A stretch of DNA of 64,000 nucleotides, from contig CM065397.1 in NCBI GenBank assembly GCA_033060915.1, forward strand, positions 27,823,501 through 27,887,500, read 5' to 3'. The DNA is from Euryodendron excelsum (lineage: Eukaryota; Streptophyta; Magnoliopsida; Ericales; Pentaphylacaceae). The number at the start of each line of letters is the position of its first letter. Within the stretch, counting starts at the first letter, position 1. The notes beneath the pieces are model-generated. The model was not told the DNA's origin. It saw nothing but the letters and a program-made list of their open reading frames with translations, and ran no database searches. The position numbers and the translations under genes were made by a program. Below are positions 22,555-33,400 of the stretch, piece by piece.

Positions 22555-22734
22555 AGCGAGATCCCAGAGCAACTGATTTTCCATAAACAAACTTGGTCCT
22601 TTTAATTTATTTGTCTTAACTTTTTAAAATCAAGTTATTAATGGAAAAATACTCCTTTCTTGTTTGATTCATTGCACACTATTTTCCATGCCAGAGACCC
22701 TTGCATCTGATATCTTACTCAGCTAATCCAAAGA
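22555..22734 (+). other. Gap between protease and RT frames (possible intron)
   Basis: The same frame reopens after a TGA at 22,708. TCTTACTCAG ending at 22,722 would be a reasonable acceptor. I tested donors at 22,484 and 22,539 by eye and neither joins in phase, so the intron known from Ogre elements is plausible but not delimited here. Confidence 0.4.
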
Positions 22735-24360
22735 ATGCCAATCCTGATAAATGATGACTTGAACACCAAGTTTGATTACCAACAACTGGGAATTGAAGAA
22801 GATGTAAATTTTTCAGAGGAGGTGCCAGAGGAAATTTGGGAACAAATAGAAAGACATGAAAATCGTAATACCCCAAACATTGAGGAAACAAAAACCGTTA
22901 ATTTAGGAAATGAAGGGGACCCAAAAGAGCTTAGAATCGGTACAAGCCTAGATCAATGGCAGCGCAAAGAATTATTGGAACTATTGCGTGCATACTTGGA
23001 TGTTTTCGCGTGGTCCTATCAAGACATGCTCGGGCTGGATGAATCCATTGTGGAACATAGATTACCCTTGGACCCGCAGGTGAAACCCTTTAAGCAGAAG
23101 CTAAGAAGATTGAAGCCTGAATGGAGCCTGAAGATTAAGGAGGAGGTGATTAAACAACTCTAGGCAAGATTCTTGCAAGTAGTAGAGTATCCCCAATGGC
23201 TGGCTAATATTGTCCTGGTACTTAAGAAAGATGGCAAGGTGCGGATGTGTATTGACTTTCGGGACCTCAACAGGGCTAGTCCAAAGGATGATTTTCCTCT
23301 CCCACACATAGACTTGCTTGTTGACAACACGGCCGGTCATGGAATGTTTTCCTTCATGAACGATTTTTTGGGATATAATCAGATCAAGCTGGCTAAAGAG
23401 GATCGGGAGAAGACTGCTTTCATTACCCCCTGGGGAGTATACTGTTATAAAGTCATGCCATTCGGACTTCGCAATGCAGGGGCAACCTACCAAAAAGCCA
23501 TGGTAACCTTATTCCATGACATGATGCATCAGGAAGTAGAAATCTATGTGGATGACATGATCGTCAAGTCCAAACAGCGGAAAGACCACCTATTCAACCT
23601 GCGGAAGGTGTTTGACCGCCTCTGTAGGTATCAGCTTAAGCTAAATCCTGCCAAATGCACATTCGGAGTATCTTCAGGGAAGCTGCTGGGGTTTATAGTC
23701 AATGAAAAGGGGATAGAGGTTGATCTTACCAAAGTTAAGTCCATCGCCAAAATGCCAACACCAAAGGGGGAAAAGGAGGTTTGATCTTTTCTAGGAAAAT
23801 TAAACTTTATCAGCAGGTTCATCGCCCAAATGACCCACCTATGCGAACCTATTTTCAAGCTCCTTAAGAAAGACGTTCCAACAGAATGGGATGATAACTG
23901 TCAAATAATTTTTGAGAAAATCAAAGAATATCTATGGAATCCTCTTGTCCTAGTGGCACCAACCCCGGGACGTCCTTTGTTGATGTACAAGTCAGTGTTA
24001 GATACTTCCATGAGATGTGTTTTGGGACAACATGATGAAACGGGAAGAAAAAAGCAAGCCATTTACTACCTCTGTAAGAAATTCCTACGGTATGAAACAA
24101 AGTATTAGGATCTCGAGAAAACCTGCTGCATCTTAGCTTGGGTAGCTCACCGGCTTCGGCACTACATGCTCTATCATACCACCTTCCTTATCTCTCAAAT
24201 GGATCCCCTCAAGTATATATTCGAGAAACCAACCCTATCCAGCAGAATTGCTCGATGGCACATGATCCTGTCAGAATTCGACATCGTGTTCACTACCCGT
24301 AAAGCAATCAAAGGGCAGGTGATAGCTGATTATCTAGCTGAGCACTCTATTGATGATTAT
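22735..24360 (+). pseudogene. Reverse transcriptase and RNase H of element A
   Basis: The region is in the same frame as the protease. It contains the RT pre-motif VFAWSYQDMLGLD, the block KDGKVRMCIDFRDLN (about 23,227-23,271), PFGLRNAGATYQ (about 23,460) and the active site YVDD at 23,545-23,556. The first catalytic Asp is replaced: the usual MDGF position reads MNDF at 23,356-23,367. Connection and RNase H sequence follow to about 24,360. Stops lie at 23,161 (TAG), 23,782 (TGA) and 24,106 (TAG), but there is no frameshift. The enzyme would copy the element's RNA; this copy cannot encode a working one. Confidence 0.9.
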
Positions 24361-24399
24361 CAATCCATGGAGCCCCAATTTCCCGATGAAAATATATTA

Positions 24400-24990
24400 T
24401 GCGTTGATGACACATTTGAAGAGCAAGTACTAGCCAGGTGGAAGATGTTTTTTGACAGTGCTGCTAACAAAAGGGGAGCCGGCATTGGGGCAGTAGTAGT
24501 GTCAAGAATAGGCAGTCATTATCCTATTATGGTTAAGCTACAACTTGAACTCTGCACCAATAACATTGCTGAATATGAGGCTTGCATCCTGGGATTAAGA
24601 TTGGCATTAGAAATGAAGATTGACGAATTGGTTGTTCTCGGCGATTCAGATCTGGTTATTCAGCAATCCAAGGACGTGTACCAAACTCGAGATGCCAAAC
24701 TTTCCCCGTATCATTAACAGGTCAAAGATATGTGTCAGCTATTCAGAAGCGTGGATTTTCATCATGTACCCTGAGCAGAGAACAGCTTTGCCGATGCCTT
24801 AGCTACATTAGCTGCAGCAATCAAGGTCGACAGGGGCACTGAAATACCCCCTCTACAGATCTTTACCAAGGATATCCCTTCCTATTGCCTGCACACAACT
24901 GTTGAACCCCACGAGAAACCATGGTTTTATGACATCCAAAGGTATATCCAAGCCAGGACGTTCCCCGATGCAGCAACACAACGCGATAGG
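24400..24990 (+). pseudogene. Second, archaeal-type RNase H domain of element A
   Basis: In the same frame, KMFFDSAANKRGAGIGAVVV (about 24,439-24,498), AEYEACILGLRLALE and LVVLGDSDLVIQQ give the Asp-Glu-Asp residues of a second RNase H, and FADALATLA follows at about 24,787. Two RNase H domains in one pol distinguish the Tat/Ogre branch from other Ty3 elements. Stops at 24,715 (TAA) and 24,772 (TGA) interrupt it. Confidence 0.87.
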
Positions 24991-25005
24991 AAGACTATTT
25001 GTCGT

Positions 25006-26167
25006 TTGGCAGGACACTATTTCATGGCTAGAAATGAGCTTTTCAGGAGATCATGGTTCGGACCTCTAAGATGTGTCAATACCATCGAAGCCAAAGTTAT
25101 TATGGAGGAAGTGCACGAAGGAGTTTGCGGTCTCCACATGAATGGCCACACGCTTGCAAAGAAGATTCTCCGGACGGGGTATTACTGGTCAACAATGGAG
25201 TCAGATTGCATTAGATACGTTCTTCGGTGTCACAAATGCCAGATATATGGGGATAAGATTAAAGCACCGTCAACTGAGCTTCATTCCATGTCAGCTCCGT
25301 GGCCTTTTTCTATGTGGGGGATAGATATGATTGGCCCTATCACTCCCAAAGCTTCTAACATTCACCGCTTCATCCTCGTCGCCATTGATTATTTCACTAA
25401 ATGGGTGGAAGCCGTTTCCTATGTTCATGTCACCAAGAGGGTCGTGGAAAGGTTCATAAAAAATCATATCATTTGCTGATATGGGATTCCTAAATCACTC
25501 ATTACCGACAATGCTTCCAATCTGAACAACGAGTTGATGTCAAAGCTATGCCAAACATTTCACATTACGCACCAGAATTCGGTCACCTACCAGCCTCAGA
25601 TGAGTGGAGCAGTGGAAGCAGTCAACAAGAACATTAAGATAATACTCCGAAAGATGATTGACAACTATAGAGATTGGCATGAGAAACTTCCTTTTGCACT
25701 GATGGCTTACCGAACTACTATGAGGGTCTCCACCGGAAGCACTTCCTTCGAGCTGGTCTACGGCACCAAGGCAGTCATCCCCGTTGAGATTGAGATTCCT
25801 TCTTTAAGGATCTTAATAGAAACCAAACTGGATGAAGCAGAATGGATCAAAGACTGGTATGCCAAACTCTGCTTGCTAGATGAGAAGCAGCTAGTTGCAA
25901 CTTATCACACTTAATGCTACAGAAGGCGAATGGCCAGAGCATTTGATAAGAAGATACGACCTTGATCATTCCAACCGGGAGATTTGGTGCTCAAGAAGGT
26001 GTTCCCCCATCAGGAGGCGGCACAGGGGAAATTTGCTGCAAACTATGAAGGGCCATTCGTGGTAAAAAAAGGTCCTGTCTGGAGGAGCTCTCGTTTTGGA
26101 GGAAATGGATGGCCAAGAATTTCCTAGTCCATTGAATTCAGACACTGTCAAACACTACTACATATGA
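25006..26167 (+). pseudogene. Integrase of element A
   Basis: A His-His-Cys-Cys zinc domain (VHEGVCGLHMNGH, later RCHKCQIYGD) is followed by the catalytic core: MWGIDMIGPI, LITDNASNLNN and GAVEAVNKNIKIIL hold the Asp-Asp-Glu residues. The C-terminal part FQPGDLVLKKVFPH is present. Stops at 25,477 (TGA), 25,912 (TAA) and 25,963 (TGA) and a frameshift in an A-run near 26,063-26,069 break it; the shifted frame ends with TGA at 26,165. The core inserts the cDNA into the genome. Upstream 24,990-25,006 is continuous in frame with RNase H. Confidence 0.9.
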
Positions 26168-26845
26168 TTCCGAAAGTTAGACCTTTGGTTTCTGTGAAGA
26201 AGCAATAAAATCTACTCTCCTCATTCTCGACTAATCAATAGGGTAGTGTTTCACTAGTAAAGCTCTATAGACTAAACAATCTAATTCCAAGATGACGAGA
26301 GACCCTCGTTTCATTTCCTATACAATTAAAATGTATATGTATATATAACCTTTGTCAAACCCTTAGAGTCGGTTACTTTCCTTCAGGAACATTCCCCAAC
26401 AAAGTAATCATGCTAAGTCAAAGTAAAGGCACTGGAGATATGCATAAAAAAAAAACCCTTGAAGTATTACCTTAAGTTTGCACAAACATTGTTATTAACG
26501 TCGTTAGTAAAAAAAAAAAAAAAACAAGTGCGATGAGATACCCGAAGAAAGATGGGAATACGCAGAAAAAGTGCTATTAAACCAAAAATCATTGACGGTG
26601 ATCACTAGTAGAATGGTAGGCTTGAGCCTTTTCCTTTTCTTTCAAAAGTAAAAAACCCACACCACAAACCCTAAAAGTCCTCTCATATTAGAGTTAAATT
26701 GATTAGTCCAAATGAGCTTACTAAAATATGCCATTAGCCGGAGGATGGTGCGAGTAGCATTTAGGAGCTTCTCAATAGAAACCAGAGACCAAGCTGAGGA
26801 AAGAGAGAGAGAAAGAAGAGAGAAAAATTAAGCGCTTCTCGAGGA

Positions 26846-26998
26846 TGCGGTGAAAACCCGAAAGGGCGCCGTAGGTAAAAAAGTAGGGATGTGGCAAGAT
26901 ACAAAACTGTCGACCCTGGCGAAAACCTACAAAGGCGCCTTGGTGCAAAAAATGATAGAGCTGGGACTAGTGAAAACCCTCACGGGCACTAGTAGTAA
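26846..26998 (+). repeat. Three degenerate units with GAAAACC and GGGC/GGCGCC
   Basis: The units GTGAAAACCCGAAAGGGCGC, GGCGAAAACCTACAAAGGCG and GTGAAAACCCTCACGGGCAC, each followed by an A-run, recur about every 60 bases. Each can form a short stem between CC(C) and GG(G). They lie just after pol on the genomic RNA. Confidence 0.7.
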
Positions 26999-27006
26999 AA
27001 ATAGTT

Positions 27007-27042
27007 AAAAAAAAAAAGGGGGGGGGGGGGGGGGGGAGGGGG
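27007..27042 (+). repeat. A11-G19 homopurine tract
   Basis: Eleven A at 27,007-27,017 are followed by nineteen G at 27,018-27,036, one A and five more G. The tract could form a G-quadruplex and is prone to length change and sequencing error. Confidence 0.9.
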
Positions 27043-27402
27043 AAAAGAGATTTAGATGTAAGAAATAACTCAAGTTACAGCATTCCCCAGAAGTTAATGT
27101 ATGAAAGCAACAGTGCGAAAGTCAGAAGGCGTCTTGAAAGGCATTCTCTGGCTTAGCCCAGTTAAGGTTAAAGGAAGCAGGGGTTCTTTTCGTGGGATAA
27201 TCAGTTACTCAGAGAATTAAACAAAAGGGAGTTATCTTTCATTGAGCTGCAATTTTTCATTTAACTTTCCTCAAGTTTGTTGCTATACTAACCATACAGG
27301 GAAAATCATATCAAAAGTATGGGAGGCCATCAGTTCATAAGATAAAAAGGAGTACAACGCTAAACAAAGTATGTTTTTCTACAAATACATAAATCAGTAA
27401 AT

Positions 27403-29082
27403 CTAAGAGCGAGGGGCAAAAATATATCGCTCCCCGTCATCATCAGAGGAGGAATCAGCTATGCAGGGATACACTGGCTCGCCAACCACAAGAGGAGCAC
27501 TCGAAGAAGTACCAGCTACAGAAGACCCAGGCCGGCCCCGCTCGTAGTCCGCACATCTGGCCTGAAGCATGTCCCTCTCTCGGGTAAGGGACTCCACAGT
27601 CTCCCGCAAGGATTGACTATCCATCACATCACCCTCCAGGGAAGTGAAACTGCCTAGAACGCCTTGTGGCCGCCTACGTATCCTCGCAGCACTCAAAGGT
27701 GGGTCATCATGTGTCGATCTGGCTGCTGCTAGCTGCATCTCCAGTGAAGCTACCTCAGCGTCTCTCATCCTCAACCGATCATGCAATATTCGTATCAGGC
27801 GGCAGTTCTCCCGCCTGTGACGACGCCCTTGAACAATCATAGCAGTCAAGAAGTCGGCATGACCTACGGGAGGTAAAGGAGTCTCAATGAGAAGATCCCC
27901 AAGTCTACTGGGACCCAGCACGTAGCGTCGAAGCCAATAGTGATAGGCCTCAGTCGCAAGTGGCATGACAGAGAACGGACCATCATCGTCAACGTGAGGA
28001 AGCAAAGATCCCCATGTATCCATAACTCTCTCCACCAATACTCCTGGGATCGACACCTCGAAGAAAAGAGTGAACTCAGCTGTAGATGCTGAAAAAGGGA
28101 TATCCTGACTCCTACCAAGCTGTCATATAATCTGAATCCCGAAGAAAGGGGCAATACCCCGCAGGCCTGCTAGGGGTACGAAGGCTCTCCCGGAAGGTCG
28201 AACTCTCAAGCAATACCTACTAACTAGTCCTAAATATCACCTGATTGTGCCTGACCACATGCTCTGGAGGTAGTCAGCCCAGGATGTAACGGTCTGCGAA
28301 AATCTCCCCTCATCTGCCATGACGCCCTGAGATCTCGCCAGGGAATGTATATAGTCAAGCTCAGGATACCATGTATGCTAGAACAAAGGAGTAATGAACA
28401 AGTGCCCAATCACCCAGAGCTGGAAGAGAGTAGCGCATCCTTGGAAACGAGCGCCAATGGTCTGCTGGAATCTCGTAAGACTCACGAAGGTCTCCCCTAC
28501 AATCATGGGAGCATAGGAATGCCCCTTACGAATCAAGGCCAGTAGTGCACATAGTCGACAGTCCACTAAATCATCTTCTCGTGGGAACACCAAGTAGTTC
28601 AGCAGAACCAAGGCCAAAGCAACCATACGTGAAACAGCTCAATCCTGGAAAGTGTGCCACTCACCCGAATAGACTCGTATACCCATGGGAAACTCAAAAC
28701 GGGAAAAGAGGAACTCTGCTGGGACGTAAGGAAACTGGGGCAAAGAAGAAGATGAAAGAACTGCGCGTCTGAGTCCGAGCTGGGATGAAACCACTGTAAT
28801 ACAACCATCTGGAAAGAGGGGTCCCACAATGTCGGCAGAAACATCTCGGAAGCCAAGAAGAAACCCATACTCGTGAGGAGTAGGGGTAATCTCACACTCC
28901 CCAAAGCAGAAAAGAGACAAGTCAAGCTGCCAGAAGGGAATCATCGCCTCCATGAGCCCGGGAATAAGCCGCACTGATAGAAGTGAAGCTACCCGACCAA
29001 AGGACCGGCGAAAGATATCCTGCTCATTCGGAGGGTAACTACCATGCCAAGCTCTCAGTCAACTCAAAACTGCATTTGCCAT
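27403..29082 (-). pseudogene. Antisense plant mobile domain-like gene of element A
   Basis: One minus-strand frame of 559 codons runs from ATG at 29,082, directly after an intron acceptor, to the stop at 27,403. It is interrupted only by nonsense codons: TGA at about 29,061, 28,641, 28,239 and 28,124 and TAG at about 28,380. The N-terminal half has FWQLDLSLFCFGECEITPTP followed by a HEYGFLLGF segment, the pattern of plant mobile domain or related plant repeat-associated domains. The C-terminal part has two coiled-coil stretches (around RRENCRLIRILHDRLRMRD and ESLTRERDMLQARCADYERG) and an acidic SSSDDDGE tail. B has a counterpart in the same place whose protein aligns poorly, while the untranslated exon and intron align well. 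Function is unknown; plant mobile domain proteins act in silencing and genome stability. Confidence 0.7.
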
Positions 29083-29083
29083 C

Positions 29084-29967
29084 CTGAAAAGTTAAGCCAA
29101 GGTAAGAGGTGTTAATATATGACATGCAGTTAAAAATAATAGTGAAATAAAATCAACAGCTAACACAAACAAAAAATAAATAAATAAATAAAAAGACTTC
29201 AAATGATAAGTCAAAAACGAAATTTCTACACATCTTGATTTTTCAACTTCAAATCAAATCTCAAGGGTTTTCTGTCTTTTTCCTTCAAAAAGATTTTATT
29301 TCTAACTCTTTCCCTAATTTCTAAACATTTCGGTAGAGTTTTGTCTAAAAATGGTCCCTACAACACCCATGACATCAACACAAAACACAAAACGTGCACT
29401 TCACATTGTCACCATCACATAACATCAGCACATGTGCACACTTTTTTATTTTTTAAAATTTTCAAAACACATGTTTTATTTTTCCAATAAATCAATGGTT
29501 TTCAAAAAATGCCTTAAAATTCTTCAAAATCATTTCAAATGTTTTTCAAAAATATTCCTGCATTTTTCGAATTTTAAACTCTAAGGAATTTCATCAATTT
29601 CTTGAGTTTTCTCATTTTCCTAAATTTGCTAAGTATTTTTCTATTTTTCAAAAAATCAAAAATTCACCGAGTTTTCAAAAAATCATGAAACTTCATACGG
29701 TTGATAAACACATTTTTCTAAGGCACATGGCATAAAAATCTAGCCAGAAAACCCAATGCCCAAGCTTGTAGGAACAAATCTCATATTCTTGCAAAAAACT
29801 CCCTTCACATAATCACATAAAATCACTCAAATTCAATTATACAAGCACCAAAATGCAAAAATAATATCACCATAATGATCAAAACATGTCAAAACATCAA
29901 ATTCCACTATTCACATGATTCAAACAAAGTTCTACACATTAAAATCAACAAAAATATGAAAACTCAC
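29084..29967 (-). other. Intron of the antisense unit in element A
   Basis: Donor GTGAGT starts at 29,967 and acceptor AACTTTTCAG ends at 29,084 (minus strand), with the ATG two bases further on. The intron is 884 bases, AT-rich and homologous to B's intron. It is the uninterrupted version that shows where the insertion in B lies. Confidence 0.62.
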
Positions 29968-30412
29968 TTTTTGGAAGTTCTCCGGCGAAATCTTCTCTTC
30001 CGGTGACTTTTCCGGCGACGTGGTCTCCTTCCGACAATCACCCGTGGTCTCCAAGAAGTGCCCATTCAAGGTTCAAGTCGGTTTCCCCACAAACGCTCTC
30101 AATCTTTCGCAAACTCTTCAAAATCCCGCAGCTGTTCGAACCAGAATTTTTCTGGTTTTAACTCCAAGCCTAGCGCCACTAGCACAGGCGCCAAGCATTT
30201 TCTGCCAAAGGCGCCACTCTTAGTGGCGCTAGTTTCCAATTCTGGGCAGTTTTGCCCTTTTTCCCACCAAAACTCGTTTTCGAAGGCCTTTTTGGCCCGA
30301 TATTCATTTTCAACCCCCATTGTCGAAAAATTCCCGATGTCCGTCCCTCCAACTGCCTCGCGGTCAACATGGGACTCTTACTTTTATCGTTTTCTATCTT
30401 TGACAAGCAAAG
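29968..30412 (-). promoter_or_regulatory. Leader exon and likely promoter of the antisense unit in element A
   Basis: It lies between the polypurine tract and the donor, and is homologous to 3,075-3,483 of B. An inverted GGCGCC cluster spans 30,171-30,232 (TAGCGCCACT...AGTGGCGCTA and a central CAGGCGCCAA). No TATA box is evident. Confidence 0.5.
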
Positions 30413-30429
30413 ACAAAAAGAGGGGTAGC
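30413..30429 (+). other. Polypurine tract of element A
   Basis: GACAAAAAGAGGGGTAGC abuts the TG of the 3' LTR. It is purine-rich apart from two pyrimidines and matches the tract in B. Confidence 0.72.
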
Positions 30430-33400
30430 TGTAAGCACTCCATTTTTGACCGTTTGGCAGTTACACTCCGTCCAGACTTGTATTCAAGTCAATATAGACG
30501 TATTCCAATCGAAACCAACTCTCTAAGTCTAAATCCCATCGCTTCGCGGGCCCAACAGGCCCAAATAAAGGCGAAATGACCAAAATGCCCTTAGGGGCAT
30601 TGGCCTTTCCAATTCTAATCCCCCTCTCGAGACAATTGATTCCTCGAGACGGTAAATATATTCCAAAGTGGGCACGTCTTTCCGAAGACGGTAAGTCCCC
30701 TTTCCAATTCCAAATCGGGCACGTCTTTTCGAAGACGGTAAGTCCTCTTTCTAATTCCAAATCAAGCACGTCTTTCCGAAGATGATAAGACCCCTTTCCA
30801 ATTTCAATCCCTCTCTCGAGACAGTTGATTCCTTGAGACGATAAATCTACTCCAATCAGGTGCATTTTTCCGAAGACGATAAGACCCCTTTCTAATTCCA
30901 ATCCCTCTCTTGAGACAGTTGATTCCTCGAGATGGTCCAGCACGTTTTTCAAAGAAAATCTCTTCAAAATAGTAAGTCCCTTTAAACCTGTCGACCGGGA
31001 CGAGACCCCAAGTCCCCTAGATGGTAGAACGGTCCACCTTTGGCGCCTGCTAGCCCGCCACTGCAGAAATGTCCGTGTAAGCACGTCTTTTGAGAAAGTT
31101 GATTCTCAGGCGCTAAGTCCCTTTAACAGCTTTCCGAGATCAGGTAGTCTCGGGAATGTTGGCTAACCGTCAGAGTAGCGAAAATACGCACAAGTAGGTT
31201 GATATAAGGAATTGCCAACAAACCCCTGTATCACACAACCACCGTCAGAGTGGCAGAAACACTCAAAACCCAGGTCAACACCAATGCCTGCTAGCCCACA
31301 TCGGTGAAAAATGACCAAACTGCCCCTTGGGTCTTTTTCGGCACGTTTCTCAAGAACACACCTAAGTCCTCAGAATGGTAATTCCACCCTTCCAAGATTG
31401 TCTTAAAGGCAATCCGGCATGATTAGGTACCTTTTAATCAGTTTCGGGACAATTTCAATACTTTTCGATCAAGATGACCATTTTGCCCCTAAGCATTCGA
31501 ATGCCCTGGAAACCACACCGGCTCTGGGTATCAAGCCGGTAACTTTTCAAAAATGCTTTTTATAGTATTCTCAACCTTTCTTCATCCTTCCAGATCATTC
31601 CGAGTCAATTCCGACAAACCCAGTACAAAATGATCGCTTTACCCCTAGTGGGCCGATCTCCTTTTCCGACAACACCGGCTCTGGGTATCAAACCGGTAAC
31701 TTCCCACAAATGTTTTTTATATTATTCTCAACCTTTCTTCATCCTTTCGGATCATTTCAAGTCAATTTCGGTAAACCCGGTACGAATGACCATTTTGCCC
31801 CTAGTGGGCCGATCACCTTTTTCTGACCACACCGGCACTGGGTATCAAACCGGCAACCTTTGGGAACATTCTAAATAATATTTTCAAATCTCAAGTCTTC
31901 TTCCTAGATAGTTCGAGTCCTTCCCGGCAGCTTCCCGGTCTGATTGACCATTTTACCCCTAATGGCTCGGTCAATCCTTTCGACGCATACTATCCTCATT
32001 TCTCAAGTCAAATACCTATGGGACACTGTTTTAAGTGTTTCTACCCTTGTTTCGACCTTTCGGGTCATTCCTGGTCTCTCAGACTCCTTCCTAGACTTTC
32101 CGGAGTCACTCCTAGTGAAGTCAAGCTAAAAATTGCATGGTAGTCACTAGTACAGGCGCCCAAATCTAGACAAAGATACGTTGCTTGCCGACCTTAATAG
32201 TTTCCTAATTTAGTAGTGGTGCCAAGCCAATATTTGGCCTGGCGCCACTCCTAGTGGCGCTAGAAGCATTTTTGGCCTAGCGCCACTACAACAGGCGCCA
32301 GGTCTATCCCATCTCTATAAAGACAGAGCCTCCTCCAGCGTGAAAGAGGTCCGCAAACTCAATCTAAAAATCCTAATTTTCGATACACAGAGCTCGAACA
32401 CTAGCTTTTCTAGGTTTTCCAAACCCTAGTCAACCCTAGCCTCCTATACACTCTCATACACATATACATTAGCCTCCAACCCTCCTTTGAAGACTTGAAG
32501 GGCTGCAATTTGAAGGTCTAAAGATTGAAGACGAACTCTTGAAGATTAAAGCGAAGACCGAAGAAAAAGCAAGAAAAGCAAGGCGCGCAAAGCTAAGCAA
32601 AATAAAGAAGATACAAGGTAGGCTTCTTATTTAAATTTCCGCACTTCCCCCCTCTCTCTTCTCTCTCCTAACCCACTTGGATTTTCTCTATTTTAATTCC
32701 TCATCTCTTTCCCCCTTTTCTTTGCATGCTTGAAACAAGGGGATTCCCGTTCTATGTGTGGGATTAGACTATTGGAGGGTCACCGTGTCGGGGGCTTTCT
32801 TTTAGTCTAACCGGAGACCACGTGGGTTCGGCCCCCTTGATTATGTAGTGAAGCCTTAACCTTGTATGTTCACGACCCCAAATTTGCATTGTGCATATCA
32901 TGATTCTTGCATTCTGCCAAAAGTCGTTTTCAAAATCGTTTCAAACTTGTTTTCAAAATTGCATCAAAATCTCCTTTTCAAAACTTGTTTTCAAAATCAC
33001 AATCCTAGGGTGATTCTAGCATTTTTCATGGCTAGGGTTGCTTTATGAAAGCGTTACATTTAAAGGGACTGATACAGTCCATATTTTCAAAATTTTGTTG
33101 TTTTCAAAACCACTTTCTTAAAGTGGTTCTAACATTCTTATGGTTAGAATCGCTTTAGGAAAGCGAGACGTTTTTATACTTTCCAAAAAGCTCTCTTTTC
33201 AAAAGTCTCTCTTTCTAAAACCATCTTTTTCAATATGATTTCTAAAAACTCTTCTTTCCAAAGTTGTTTTCAAAAACTTCCTCCAAAAATCTATTTTCCA
33301 AAACTTCTCTTTTTAAACCCCTTTCCAAAACGCTCTCTTCAAAATCCACTTTTCAAAAACGTTCCCTAAGTCTCCTTCCTAGAAAAACTCTTTCCAAAAA

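Larger units (their letters stand above)
26168..27402 (+). other. Non-coding region between integrase and the antisense gene of A
   Basis: There is no reading frame of note. It holds an 18-base A run near 26,507-26,524, three degenerate GAAAACC...GGGC units at 26,846-26,998 and an A11-G19 homopurine tract at 27,007-27,036. Around 26,250-26,320 it aligns with B (about 36,650-36,720 on the minus strand), marking the right end of B's pol deletion. Confidence 0.6.
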
